Shown: positions 1-9,031 of the stretch, in pieces | How positions within the stretch are numbered: position 1 is the first letter of the stretch | Layout: each line of letters starts with the position of its first letter | The notes under the pieces: model-generated | Seen by the model: the letters and a program-made list of their open reading frames with translations, nothing else | Databases searched by the model: none | What the model was told of the DNA's origin: nothing | Program-made: the position numbers and the translations under genes | Assembly (NCBI RefSeq): GCF_000239815.1 | Contig: NZ_CAFK01000198.1 | Span: 1 to 64,000, forward strand | From: Bradyrhizobium sp. STM 3843 | GTDB taxonomy: Bacteria; Pseudomonadota; Alphaproteobacteria; Rhizobiales; Xanthobacteraceae | Direction: 5' to 3' | Length of the DNA: 64,000 nt

Positions 1-96
1 GTCTTCTTTTCAAGGTTTGCAAAGACGTGGATCGTCGGGCCGAGCCTAGCTACGACACTAGGGCATAGATCAGGCCTCCGGCGGAGAGAGCGCCCC

Positions 97-726
97 ATGA
101 AATTCTACGACTGTGCCACGGCCCCCAGCCCTCGTCGCGTACGCATATTCCTTGCCGAGAAAGGTCTTGCTTTGCCGACCGTGCAGGTCGATCTGCGCAA
201 TGGCGAACAGTTCACGCCTGCCTTTCGTGCCTTGAATCCTGATTGCACGGTTCCGGTGCTCGAACTCGATAGCGGCGCTGCAATTACCGACATCATTGCG
301 ATATGCCGTTACCTCGAAGAGCTGCATCCTGAGCCCGCTCTGATGGGACGCAGCGCAGAGGAAAGGGCCCTCATCGAATGCTGGGTGCGGCGGATCGAGT
401 GGAATGGAATTTGCGCGGTCCAGGAAGCGTTTCGAAATGCCGCTCCTGGGTTGAAGGGCAAAGCTCTGCCGGGCCCTTTGCCGCTCGAACAGATTCCGGC
501 TCTGGCTGAGCGAGGACGTCTTCGAGTTCAGCACTTCTTTGGATGGCTCGATGCCCGTCTGGCCAACAATGCGTTCGTCTGTGGTCCGAACTTTACGATC
601 GCGGACATCAGCGCCATGGTGACCGTCGACTTCTCGGCGCGGGCGAAGCTCGAACCGCCCGCGCATCTTTGTCATCTGCAAAGATGGTACCGAGAGGTTT
701 CCACGCGCCCGAGCGCAAAAGCCTGA
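97..726 (+). CDS. Glutathione S-transferase family protein
   Basis: A 209-residue cytosolic protein with the two-domain GST layout. Residues 1 to about 80 form the thioredoxin-like glutathione-binding half: a Ser at residue 11 in a SPRRVR context is a plausible thiol-activating residue, and the VPVL stretch near residue 52 supplies the expected cis-proline. The C-terminal half is helical and ends with the FTIADIS motif typical of GST helix 6. The length is normal for the family. A GGAG sequence about 8 bases before the ATG supports this start. The substrate is unknown. It is convergent with the next gene and the two ends lie 16 bases apart. A 14-base perfect palindrome (GCCTGAGCTCAGGC, 735-748) lies at the junction but has no T-run, so it is not called a terminator. 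Confidence 0.9.
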   Translation: MKFYDCATAPSPRRVRIFLAEKGLALPTVQVDLRNGEQFTPAFRALNPDCTVPVLELDSGAAITDIIAICRYLEELHPEPALMGRSAEERALIECWVRRIEWNGICAVQEAFRNAAPGLKGKALPGPLPLEQIPALAERGRLRVQHFFGWLDARLANNAFVCGPNFTIADISAMVTVDFSARAKLEPPAHLCHLQRWYREVSTRPSAKA

Positions 727-742
727 TAACGGGCGCCTGAGC

Positions 743-1345
743 TCAGGCCAACGGCGGCAGCTTGGTCACTGGAACCATGTAGGACTTGTTGCCGAACTGG
801 TAGATGACCTCGCCGTTCTTGCCGTCGTCGGTCGAGATCTGCGACTGCCCGAACATGATGACGTTCTTGTAGACGATCCCCGTCCCCTGGCGCGTGATGC
901 CGTCGATGGTGACGCTGACTTGTGCCTCGTTGCCGCTGACCGAGAGCACGCGAAAGCTTGCGCTCTTGCCGTTGTCGGCCGAATAGCCGGCCCAGCTGCC
1001 GGTGAGGTTGCTCTGCTCGGCGGCGGGCGCCTGCTTTTCGAGGGTTGCGGTCGCCTTGCCGCCACCGGCGGAGAACAGCAACACCGCGGTCTTGCCGTTC
1101 TTTGTCCCGAGCGTGACATTGCCGAAGTCGATGGTTGCGCCATTGACCTTGCCGATACCGCGCTCGGTGCGTCCATTATGGGTGTATTCAATCGTGGCCT
1201 GGGCGCCGCGGATGTTCACCACCTTGAAGCTGACGGCCTGATTGCTGGCGGTCCAACTGCCCTTCCATTCGCCGAGCAGATTGCTCTGGTGATAGACCCG
1301 CTCCATGGCGGGAGAGATCTGGCTGGTGCTTTGAACGACGGTCAT
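743..1345 (-). CDS. Hypothetical protein with two tandem copies of one beta-rich domain
   Basis: No named family is recognised. With the start at 1345 the protein has 200 residues, beginning MTVVQSTSQ. The upstream in-frame extension to 1456 looks non-coding. Two copies of an approximately 80-residue unit are visible. Each opens with NLxGxWxGxxx, continues through a SFxVxxxxGxxAxVxxxxxGxxxxGxG pattern, and ends with FG and a short basic or aromatic strand, so the protein is an internal duplication of a probable beta-sandwich. There is no clear signal peptide or membrane segment. No strong ribosome site precedes the chosen ATG, so the start is uncertain. Role unknown. Confidence 0.7.
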   Translation of the reverse strand: MTVVQSTSQISPAMERVYHQSNLLGEWKGSWTASNQAVSFKVVNIRGAQATIEYTHNGRTERGIGKVNGATIDFGNVTLGTKNGKTAVLLFSAGGGKATATLEKQAPAAEQSNLTGSWAGYSADNGKSASFRVLSVSGNEAQVSVTIDGITRQGTGIVYKNVIMFGQSQISTDDGKNGEVIYQFGNKSYMVPVTKLPPLA

Positions 1346-1507
1346 GTGCACTGCAAAGACTTGGAACGTCTTTTTCCAAATGTTTCTGATCGTTTCAGAG
1401 TATTTAGGTAGGGCAAGCTGAGTTAACGAACGGTTAAGTTTGCCGCCCAGCGACACTTCGCCGCTGTTGGCATGGGCGCTTCGGCTTCGGACGCCGGATT
1501 CATCAAT

Positions 1508-2764
1508 TCAGGACGGCGCGGCTGCGCAGGCCGCGATGAGATGCTGCTGCGTGAGCTCGAGAATGGATGGGATCGGCGTGTAGCTCACGTGAAGCAGGTT
1601 GAGCGATCCATCGACGGTCGCAGCCGAAATCAGCCGCTCGCCTTCGTATCCCACCAGCAGCGCCGGCCCCCACAGAGCTTTCAGCGCAAGCGCGCCGAAC
1701 TCGGCCTTGAAGGGAGCGGCGCCGAGATTGTTGATGCTGATCTTCTGCCCGCCTCTGCTTGCGAACAAATCGATCAGCTGCTGCAGGCGCGGCCGTGTCG
1801 CCATCAGTCGTTCGGTGGAACTGAACGCCTGCGCGAGCTGCTCGATCGTGCGAGGCGGGACAAGATCCTCGCGAACGGCGCGGGCGGCCTGCCAGAAATC
1901 ATCCGGATATTGGCGCGGCTGCATCGTCAAGGCGGCACCACCAGCCAGTGGAGCAACCTCTTCGCCTGCGCCGAGTAGCGGTCTCATGTCGCTCGGCGAG
2001 ATGATCGTGATCGGCGCATTCCGCAACTCGGGCGAAATCTGCCGCGCGGCCATGGTCGCAGCGATGATAAGTGCGCAATGAACCGTGGTGCGCTCGGCCC
2101 TGGCACGGTTGCGCAATTCCGCGGTGACGGATGGCCCCAATGTCAGGCGGACGATCTCAGGAGTTTCTCCGGCGAAGCTGCGGAAAATGTCTGGCTTCAT
2201 ACCGGATGGCGGGGGAGCGTGCTCGGGCGCCGCGTCCAGCCCGCGAGCACCTCCGTCTTTGAACAGCTGGCTCGTCAGCGAGGCAACTGGCGCCAACCGC
2301 TCGACCGATTGGCCCGCGAGCACCAGGAGCACATCACGGATCGCAAACAGGATCGATTTGGCGTCCGCGACAGCGTGATGGATCGAGAGAATGAACGTCG
2401 ACCGATCGCTGCGATGGATCAGCGCCGCCCGCGCCAGCGGCCCTTGATGCATGTCGAGGCGCGTCGCGAGCTCCCGCTGCAGCTCCGAGTCCCACGTCGA
2501 CGGATCGCCCTCGGCGACGCGGAGCGTGATCGGCGCATCCGCGACATGACGAAACCAGAGCCCACCGTGATTGTCCGCGACGATCCTGCCGCACAGGTTG
2601 GGGTGACGCCGCTGCACGGCCTGCAATGCGCGTTGCCAGTCCCTGATTGTCGTTGGACCCGCGACTTCCGCCACCATGACCACATGGACGGGATGGTTTT
2701 GATCCAGCAGCCACCAGAATGCCTGGTCGGATCCGAGAGGGCGCGGTTCAATCGCATCGCTCAT
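1508..2764 (-). CDS. Condensation-domain / PapA5-like acyltransferase
   Basis: A 418-residue protein of the CoA-dependent acyltransferase superfamily (condensation domains, PapA5, wax ester synthase/DGAT). The N-terminal half contains the hallmark HHxxxD motif (HHAVADA, His129-His130 and Asp134), where the second His is the general base. The usual Gly after Asp is Ala here. The C-terminal half has the NLG-type strand (SINNLGAAPF) near the predicted latch. The start at 2764 begins MSDAIEPRPLG; the longer Cys/Arg-rich in-frame extension is unlikely to be translated. It begins 26 bases after the stop of the MFS gene and so is probably its operon partner. With the divergent glycosyltransferase it suggests acylation of a sugar or polyol, such as a glycolipid. 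The substrate cannot be read from the sequence. Confidence 0.75.
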   Translation of the reverse strand: MSDAIEPRPLGSDQAFWWLLDQNHPVHVVMVAEVAGPTTIRDWQRALQAVQRRHPNLCGRIVADNHGGLWFRHVADAPITLRVAEGDPSTWDSELQRELATRLDMHQGPLARAALIHRSDRSTFILSIHHAVADAKSILFAIRDVLLVLAGQSVERLAPVASLTSQLFKDGGARGLDAAPEHAPPPSGMKPDIFRSFAGETPEIVRLTLGPSVTAELRNRARAERTTVHCALIIAATMAARQISPELRNAPITIISPSDMRPLLGAGEEVAPLAGGAALTMQPRQYPDDFWQAARAVREDLVPPRTIEQLAQAFSSTERLMATRPRLQQLIDLFASRGGQKISINNLGAAPFKAEFGALALKALWGPALLVGYEGERLISAATVDGSLNLLHVSYTPIPSILELTQQHLIAACAAAPS

Positions 2765-2789
2765 GGGCAAGAACTCTGACAAGGAAGCC

Positions 2790-4022
2790 TCAGCTGGGCA
2801 CGGCGCATGGCTTGGCCGTTCCGCGCGCCGCGGCCAGGAACGACAGCAGCGCGAGTGTCGAACACAACAGCATCGCGACGGTCGTCGACAGCAAGGTTCT
2901 TCCATCGAAGAAGATCGCGGCCAGCCCGCTGGACAATGAGCCCATCACCATCGCCAGACAATTGCCGGCCGCGCTGATCGTGCCCGACAGCTCCGGAAGC
3001 TGCTGCATCGAGCCCTGCATGATGCCAGGCCCGGCCCCGCCGACGCTGAACGTCATTGCGGCGAACAGTAAGACAGTGACGGCGATCGGCGTCCAACCGA
3101 CCAGCGTCATCGCGGTCAGGATCGTGGACCCCAGCACCACGATCGCAAGGCCGCCGCCGACGGTATACAGCGAGGCGATCCCCTGCGCAGCCAGCCGGCT
3201 ATCGAGGACGGCGCCGGCGGCGCTGGCCAGCGAAGTCAGCCCGAAGATCAGGCTGAACTGATTAGGACTCATCCCCGCAGCCTTGATGAAGAAGAGCGCG
3301 GAGCCGGTCGCATAGGCCCCGACGACGCCAAACGATGTTGCGCTCGCCAGCAGATAGGAGCGGCAAGCCGGATGGGACAACACGCGACCATAGTCCTTGA
3401 TCATCGTCAGGATGCGCAGCCGGCCCGGCCGGCGGCTCTTGGAGTCCTCGTGAAGGCCAAACCAGACACCAACCAGCAACAGCAGCCCCAATGTGGCGAG
3501 TCCCACATAGATCGTTCGCCAGCCGGCAAGCGCGAGCACGGCGGCACCGGCGATCGGAGCCGCGATGGGCGACACGTAGATCGCGACCACGATGGTGGAG
3601 AGCTTTTGCCGGAACACGCTATCGTCATAGACATCACGGGCCATCGCCATGGCGAGCGCCATGGTCGCTGCTCCCAGGCCTGCGATCACCCGCCAGCCCA
3701 GCAGGATCGGAAGCGATGGCGCCAGCGCGCAGCCGACGCTGGCCAAGATGAACACGAGGCATCCGATCAGGATGATCGGCTTGCGGCCAAATCGATCGGA
3801 GATTGGCCCGTAGACCAGCGGTGCCATGCCGAAGCTTGCCATGTAGGTGCTGATGGCGAGGCTCGCGCCATGTGCGGAAGCGTCAAGCGAAGCCGCGGTG
3901 TCGGCGAGCGCCGGCAACGCCATGTCGACTCCAAAGCCGGGCAGACTCGCCATGAAGCCAAGGAGCAGAATCGATGGCGGTGGAGCGACTGACTTAGGCA
4001 ACGCAGTGTCCCGTGACAGCAT
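2790..4022 (-). CDS. MFS transporter, Bcr/CflA drug-efflux subfamily
   Basis: A 410-residue polytopic inner-membrane protein with about 12 hydrophobic segments. The major-facilitator motif A is clear between helices 2 and 3 (SDRFGRKPI). A short N-terminal stretch leading straight into GFMASLPGFGVDMALPALA, with an acidic residue in helix 1, is typical of the Bcr/CflA proton-drug antiporter group. The chosen start (4022, MLSRDTALPK) omits a Pro/Arg-rich extension; 4082 is the alternative. It is the first gene of a probable two-gene unit with the acyltransferase at 1508-2764 and is divergent from the glycosyltransferase at 4314. Export of a glycosylated or acylated product, or of a toxic precursor, would fit, but this is inference from position. 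Confidence 0.88.
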   Translation of the reverse strand: MLSRDTALPKSVAPPPSILLLGFMASLPGFGVDMALPALADTAASLDASAHGASLAISTYMASFGMAPLVYGPISDRFGRKPIILIGCLVFILASVGCALAPSLPILLGWRVIAGLGAATMALAMAMARDVYDDSVFRQKLSTIVVAIYVSPIAAPIAGAAVLALAGWRTIYVGLATLGLLLLVGVWFGLHEDSKSRRPGRLRILTMIKDYGRVLSHPACRSYLLASATSFGVVGAYATGSALFFIKAAGMSPNQFSLIFGLTSLASAAGAVLDSRLAAQGIASLYTVGGGLAIVVLGSTILTAMTLVGWTPIAVTVLLFAAMTFSVGGAGPGIMQGSMQQLPELSGTISAAGNCLAMVMGSLSSGLAAIFFDGRTLLSTTVAMLLCSTLALLSFLAAARGTAKPCAVPS

Positions 4023-4313
4023 CCGGCAACTCCGCGCGCTCCATCCTGGCGGACCGGGTGGCACCACGGTCCTGAGCATCAACAGTGATCATTCGAGTGA
4101 AGCTGTCAGGCGCGTATTTCGGTTCGGTCTCCATTCGCGGATATTGCGTTGCATCCGTAACCATGCGCGCTGCGTGTTACGCCTGCAGCCATTTGTCCGC
4201 CGTGCGGTAGCCGAGATGTAATCGTCTGCGGCCAGCCTTCGTCTCGCGTGATTGGTCGGAGCGGCTTGGTCCGGCCCGGCGACTTGCTTCACGTCAACGC
4301 ATCGGAGACCGCC
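4023..4313. promoter_or_regulatory. Divergent intergenic region between MFS gene and glycosyltransferase gene
   Basis: About 290 bases separate the two divergent start codons, so promoters for both directions must lie here if the starts are right. Open frames crossing it have no recognisable product. The ribosome site for the glycosyltransferase is visible as CGGAGA about 8 bases before its ATG. No confident promoter elements or operator palindrome were found by eye. Confidence 0.4.
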
Positions 4314-5660
4314 ATGAAAGCTCTGCTCGTTTCCACGCCGGCGATGGGTCATCTTCATCCACTGCTGGGGGTCGGACGCATGCTGATATCCGGGGGGCAC
4401 GAAGTTGTCGGCCTGTCGTCCAGCTTCCTGCAGAATCGGATCGAGAGCATCGGCGCGCGCTTTCGCAGCTTCGTGCCGGCTGCGGATATCGATACCAGGG
4501 ACATCTCGACCCTGTTTCCCGAGCTGGTGCAGCTCTCGCCGGGGCCGGATCAGTTGCGCCTCATCCTGCAGCGCGCGTTCGTCGAATTCATGCTGCCGCA
4601 ATATGAGAGCGTCAGGCAGACGCTGCAGGAGTTCCCCGCCGATGTCATCCTCGGCGACCATCTGATGTGCGGGGTTCTGCCGCTGCTGCTCGGCCCTCGC
4701 GCGCAGCGGCCGCCGATCGCGCTGCTGGGAACGACCTACCTGATTTCGAGCCGGGACGACGGCGCACCGGGCGACGCCGGTGCCCCCCTCGCGACCAGCA
4801 ATCAGCAACGGTCGGACTACGCCGCGCTTGCACGGAAATACGATGAGATCGTGTTTAGGCCGGTGGGCGACGAACTGAACGAATATCTCGGCGGCATCGG
4901 CATCGCGCCGCTGCACATGAATCTGTATGACGCGATGGTCGAGCTTCCGGATGCCTATCTGCAGCTGACCGTGCCGAGCTTTGAATTTCCCCGCCGTGAG
5001 CTTCCGCGGTCGGTCCGATTCGTCGGACCGCTGCCGATCACGCCCAATCAGGCGCCGGTGCCGTCCTGGGTGCACGAGCTGGACGGGTCACGGAAGGTGG
5101 TGCTGGTGACGCAGGGAACGCTGACCAACAATGATTTCGGCGAACTGGTGCTGCCGACGCTCGCAGCGCTCGCCGATCAGCCCGATATCCTGGTGATGGT
5201 GACCACGGGCGGTCGTCCACGCGAGGCGCTGCCCGGCCCGTTGCCTGCGAACGTCCGCGTCGCGGAGTATCTGCCGTTCGAATGGGCGATGTCGAAGATC
5301 GACGCGTTCGTGACTAATGGCGGCTATGGCAGTCTCAACCAGGCCTTGAGCTTTGGCGTGCCGGTCGTGACCGCGGGCACCGTGGCCGATCGCGGCGACG
5401 TCGGCGCCCGCGTTGCCTGGTCGGGCGTCGGTATCAATCTCGCCACCAACGCGCCGACATCGGACGCGCTGCGTTCGGCGGTGCTCAGGGTCCTCGACGA
5501 GCCGGCCTATCGCAGCAAGGCGGCCGCGTTCGCAAGCGAGGCGCAACGCATCGATACAAGGTCCGAGGTGCTTCGGATTCTCGATTCGCTCGTGTCATCC
5601 GGGCGGCAGCAGCAGGTCGGCCGCAGCAGCGCCCGGCGCAAAACGGCGGAAGCTGGGTGA
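4314..5660 (+). CDS. MGT/GT1-family glycosyltransferase (rhamnosyltransferase-like)
   Basis: A 448-residue GT-B fold glycosyltransferase related to macrolide glycosyltransferases and RhlB-type rhamnosyltransferases. The N-terminus has the acceptor-domain signature MKALLVSTPAMGHLHPLL (the G-H-x-x-P loop). The C-terminal nucleotide-sugar domain carries VTQGTLTN and then the GT1 donor signature VTNGGYGSLNQALSFGVPVV, in which the usual catalytic-loop HGG reads NGG. The start at 4314 is preceded by GGAG at good spacing; the frame is open upstream to 4248 but unlike the family there. It is divergent from an MFS exporter and an HHxxxD acyltransferase, which together suggest a small glycolipid or glycoside locus. 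Donor sugar and acceptor are unknown. Confidence 0.85.
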   Translation: MKALLVSTPAMGHLHPLLGVGRMLISGGHEVVGLSSSFLQNRIESIGARFRSFVPAADIDTRDISTLFPELVQLSPGPDQLRLILQRAFVEFMLPQYESVRQTLQEFPADVILGDHLMCGVLPLLLGPRAQRPPIALLGTTYLISSRDDGAPGDAGAPLATSNQQRSDYAALARKYDEIVFRPVGDELNEYLGGIGIAPLHMNLYDAMVELPDAYLQLTVPSFEFPRRELPRSVRFVGPLPITPNQAPVPSWVHELDGSRKVVLVTQGTLTNNDFGELVLPTLAALADQPDILVMVTTGGRPREALPGPLPANVRVAEYLPFEWAMSKIDAFVTNGGYGSLNQALSFGVPVVTAGTVADRGDVGARVAWSGVGINLATNAPTSDALRSAVLRVLDEPAYRSKAAAFASEAQRIDTRSEVLRILDSLVSSGRQQQVGRSSARRKTAEAG

Positions 5661-5742
5661 AGACAACGGCTTTGGGCACCTGCAGCTGAGGACCAAGTGC
5701 GGTGCCGCACGAAGAAGACGCGTTGCCACCGGGGACGGCTCG

Positions 5743-7941
5743 CTATCGCCGCAACACCGCGATGGTGCGGTTGGCAAAGTTCAAGCGCTCGGCCATTACG
5801 GTGACGAAATAGATCAGGAGCTTTTGTCCGAGCGCTGGCTGGCTGCGGGTGATGGCGTCGAATTGCCCAGTGGTCAGGATGTACAGCACGCTGTCGGCCT
5901 CGGCCTGGATCGTGGCGCTGCGCGGCGCGTGCGCGACCAGCCCCATCTCGCCGATCGTGGTATAGCGCCCGAGGCTGCGCACCCGGGTCGTGCCGCCATG
6001 CTCGGCCGGGATCATCACCCCGACGCGCCCCTCGAGGATGAAGTGCATCGAGGACGCGGCATCGCCGGCGCGCACGATCATGCTGCCGGCGGCCACTTCC
6101 AGCCGCTCGCAATGCTGCATCAGTTCTGCGGCTTCGTCGTGGTTTCCCAGAATCTGGCCGAACCAGTCGCGCAAATCCGCCTCGTCCTGCTCGCGCCCGC
6201 GATGCCGCGCGATGATCGCGTTCTCACACCATTCGAGTCCGTGATCGAGCTCGGGGGCGATGGAGACGTCGGCGGTAATGAATTCGCTGGCACGCAGCGC
6301 CCGCTCGACCGCCGGCGCCAGATGCACCAGTACCAGCTTGATGCCGCGCTCCTGCGCAACGCGCTTGATCTGGGCGAAGCTGTAGGCGGCCGAGGAATCG
6401 ATTCCTGTCACCAGCTTGAAGTCGAACACGAGGAATCGGCATTCAGTCCGGCGCACCAGCAGCGCCTTGACATGCTGATACAACCGATTGGCGGAGCCGA
6501 AGAACAGATAGCTCTGCAGATTGAGCCCCTGGATCTCGCTGCCATGCGTGGCAAGCAGCGCCTGATCGTCCCGCGAGCGATCCAGCGAGGAACGATATTC
6601 AGTGCCGTCGAAGCTGTACTTGATAGGATTGATGCGCGAAGCGCTGAGCGCAAATGCCATACATCCGATCAGGACGCCACTCAGAACGCCGGCGATGAAG
6701 CCCCATTGCAGGATGATCAGGATGATCGCGAGCAGCGAGACATATTCGGTGCGCGACAATCGGCGCCGCGACTGCACAGCCCATCGGTGCAGCGTATCGG
6801 CGCCCAGATAGAGCAGCAGGCCACCGAGCACGAATTTTGGCATGTAGCCAAGTAGCGGCGGCGCGAATGCCAGCATCAGCACCGAGATGGCCGCGACCAT
6901 CGCGCCGGACAGGCGCCCGCTGCCACCAGCCTTGACGTTCAGGATCGTGCGGCTGATCGAGACACAGCCGGTGTAGCCGCCAAGCGTACCCGTGATCAGG
7001 TTGGCGATCCCGGTGACGGTGAGCTCGCGCTCGATCTCGGCCTCGCGATGGGTCGCGACCTCGATCCCCGCCGTATTGAACAGCGTGCTCGCCGCTGTGA
7101 CGAAGGTGACCGCGATCAGGTCGCCGGACATGTCGGGCAAGGTTCGCCATGGGTACTGGCCGAGATCATGCAGGTTCCAGCTCCAGACCAGCGAGACGTG
7201 CGGGGGCGGCTGGAACGTCCAACCCAGCGCCTGCGCGCCCATCGGCGAGATGCCGGCAAGCCAGAACGCGACGTGCGCGGCCAGGGTGGCCGCGATTAGG
7301 ATGACCGGAAGCGCGAACGGATTGCGCGAGCGGTGCCAGGTCGAATAGAGCAGGAGGGCCATGGCGCAGGCGGCCGCAAGCTCGTAGCCCGTCTGCGGAT
7401 TGGCGAACAAGCCGAGCGATGCCAGTTGCAGGCGCTGGCCGGTGATCACCCTGATGGCGCCGAACACGATCAAAGCGCCGGTTGCACCGAGGAAACCGCC
7501 GACCACGGGATAGGGCACATAGCGGATCGCGCGCCCGAGTCGGGTCATGCCGCAGCCGCAGAGTACGGCGCCGGTGGCGATGCTGGTCAGGCCGAAGGTG
7601 ATGACAACAGGTGCGAACACGGGTGCGCTCGGATCGACTGCGACGATACGGTCGACGAGCGACGAAGCCAGGATCGCCGTCACGGCGGCCGTCGAGCTCT
7701 CGGGCGCGCCAATCGCAAACGGCAATGAGCTGCCGAGCGCCAGGACGATCGCCACCGCCGCCGAAACGATGAAGGTGATGCCGAGTCCCTGGCCGAGATA
7801 GGGCGCCAGCGGGCCGGCGAAGATCAGGAGCGCGTAGGAGAGGCCGTAGGTGATGGTCAGAACGCTGGCGGCCAACCCGCCGAACACGTCGTCAAATGCC
7901 CGGCGTCGCGCCGGATTGGCGTCGACCGATAAACTCGTCAT
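5743..7941 (-). CDS. SulP-family anion transporter fused to STAS and cyclic-nucleotide-binding domains
   Basis: A 732-residue membrane protein. Residues of about 25-440 form the SulP/SLC26 transport core with multiple hydrophobic helices. A STAS domain follows (about 465-555) with the conserved loop TGIDSSAAY. A C-terminal cyclic-nucleotide-binding domain (about 605-720) contains EGRVGVM and the phosphate-binding cassette-like GEMGLVAHAPRSATI. SulP proteins move sulfate, bicarbonate or dicarboxylates; the substrate here is not evident. The extra cNMP domain implies gating or stability control by cAMP, cGMP or a related ligand. The start MTSLSVDANP at 7941 is preceded by a GAGGG ribosome site. 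It ends about 80 bases after the glycosyltransferase and is convergent with it. Confidence 0.92.
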   Translation of the reverse strand: MTSLSVDANPARRRAFDDVFGGLAASVLTITYGLSYALLIFAGPLAPYLGQGLGITFIVSAAVAIVLALGSSLPFAIGAPESSTAAVTAILASSLVDRIVAVDPSAPVFAPVVITFGLTSIATGAVLCGCGMTRLGRAIRYVPYPVVGGFLGATGALIVFGAIRVITGQRLQLASLGLFANPQTGYELAAACAMALLLYSTWHRSRNPFALPVILIAATLAAHVAFWLAGISPMGAQALGWTFQPPPHVSLVWSWNLHDLGQYPWRTLPDMSGDLIAVTFVTAASTLFNTAGIEVATHREAEIERELTVTGIANLITGTLGGYTGCVSISRTILNVKAGGSGRLSGAMVAAISVLMLAFAPPLLGYMPKFVLGGLLLYLGADTLHRWAVQSRRRLSRTEYVSLLAIILIILQWGFIAGVLSGVLIGCMAFALSASRINPIKYSFDGTEYRSSLDRSRDDQALLATHGSEIQGLNLQSYLFFGSANRLYQHVKALLVRRTECRFLVFDFKLVTGIDSSAAYSFAQIKRVAQERGIKLVLVHLAPAVERALRASEFITADVSIAPELDHGLEWCENAIIARHRGREQDEADLRDWFGQILGNHDEAAELMQHCERLEVAAGSMIVRAGDAASSMHFILEGRVGVMIPAEHGGTTRVRSLGRYTTIGEMGLVAHAPRSATIQAEADSVLYILTTGQFDAITRSQPALGQKLLIYFVTVMAERLNFANRTIAVLRR

Positions 7942-8074
7942 GCTGAAATTGCCCTCAACAACCCCGGCCGCAGTGGTAGCGACCGAAAGATGACGCACAA
8001 ATTACAGTTTTATGACAAATGCAGATTGGCCTGAGAGATCAGACCAGAAGCTTTGGCAAGCGCCGCTCGCCGGC

Positions 8075-8992
8075 TCAGATCGCAAGCTCCCTGCCGGTGA
8101 CCCGCCGGTAGGCCTCGAGATAGCGCTTGCTGGTCGCGTCGACCACGTTTTGCGGCAGCGGCGGCGGAGGTACCTCGCCGTTCCAGCGGCCGGCGCGGCG
8201 TTCGGCATCGAGATAGTCGCGCAGCGGCTGCTTGTCGAAGCTCGCTTGCGGCTGGCCCGGCTGATAGGCGTCGACCGCCCAGAAGCGCGAGGAATCCGGC
8301 GTCATGACCTCGTCGATCAGGATGATGCGGCCGTCCTGGTCGCGACCGAACTCGAACTTCGTGTCGGCGATGATGATGCCCTGGTCGCGGGCGAGTTTTT
8401 CGCCCAGCGTATAGACCGCCCGCGTCATGCTTTCGAGCTGATAAGCGACCTCGTCGCCGACCACCTCGCGCATCCGCGCGATGGTGATGTTCTCGTCGTG
8501 ACCGGTCTCGGCCTTGGTGGCCGGACTGAAGATCGCGGGTTCGAGCTTCTCACTCTCGACCAGGCCCGAGGCGAGCTGCTCGCCGGCGAGCGTGCCGCTG
8601 GCGGCGTATTCCTTCCAGGCCGAGCCCGAGAGATAGCCGCGGATCACGCATTCGATCGGGAACACGGTCGTGCGCCTGCACAGCATGGCGCGGCCCCGGA
8701 TCTCGTCCCGGTGATCTCTCAGCGCCGGCACCTCGGCGATGATCTGGTCGGTGTCGGCGGTGATCATGTGATGCGGCACCACGCCTTCGAGCTCATTGAA
8801 CCAGAAGGCAGAGATCTGGGTCAGCACCGCGCCCTTCATCGGAATGGTCTCGGCCATGACGACATCGAAGGCAGAGATGCGGTCGGTGGTGAGCAGGAGC
8901 ACGCGGTCCTCGCCAACGGCATAGATATCGCGGACCTTGCCACGTCCGATTTTGGGAAGCGGCAGATTGCTGGCGAGAAGCGTGGTCATCAT
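8075..8992 (-). CDS. purC: Phosphoribosylaminoimidazole-succinocarboxamide synthase (SAICAR synthetase)
   Basis: A 305-residue cytosolic enzyme of de novo purine synthesis that joins CAIR and aspartate using ATP. The N-terminal glycine-rich ATP site [14 protein letters not shown] is clear, followed by [12 protein letters not shown] and later [13 protein letters not shown], which carries family-conserved substrate residues. The IADTKFEFG segment and the [12 protein letters not shown] motif near residues 210-235 are the second PurC signature. The length matches the longer PurC form. Two adjacent ATGs (8992 and 8989) are possible starts. It follows a pirin gene on the same strand by about 40 bases but no functional link is obvious. 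The rest of the pathway is not in the window. Confidence 0.97.
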   Translation of the reverse strand: MMTTLLASNLPLPKIGRGKVRDIYAVGEDRVLLLTTDRISAFDVVMAETIPMKGAVLTQISAFWFNELEGVVPHHMITADTDQIIAEVPALRDHRDEIRGRAMLCRRTTVFPIECVIRGYLSGSAWKEYAASGTLAGEQLASGLVESEKLEPAIFSPATKAETGHDENITIARMREVVGDEVAYQLESMTRAVYTLGEKLARDQGIIIADTKFEFGRDQDGRIILIDEVMTPDSSRFWAVDAYQPGQPQASFDKQPLRDYLDAERRAGRWNGEVPPPPLPQNVVDATSKRYLEAYRRVTGRELAI

Positions 8993-9031
8993 ACGTAGCT
9001 TTCGATCGGGGAGCGCTGTGCTCCCTTTAGC

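Noticed and set aside
735..748. Terminator between the GST gene and its convergent neighbour
   Set aside because: The 14-base palindrome is perfect but short, overlaps the end of the neighbouring gene and has no T-run on either strand.
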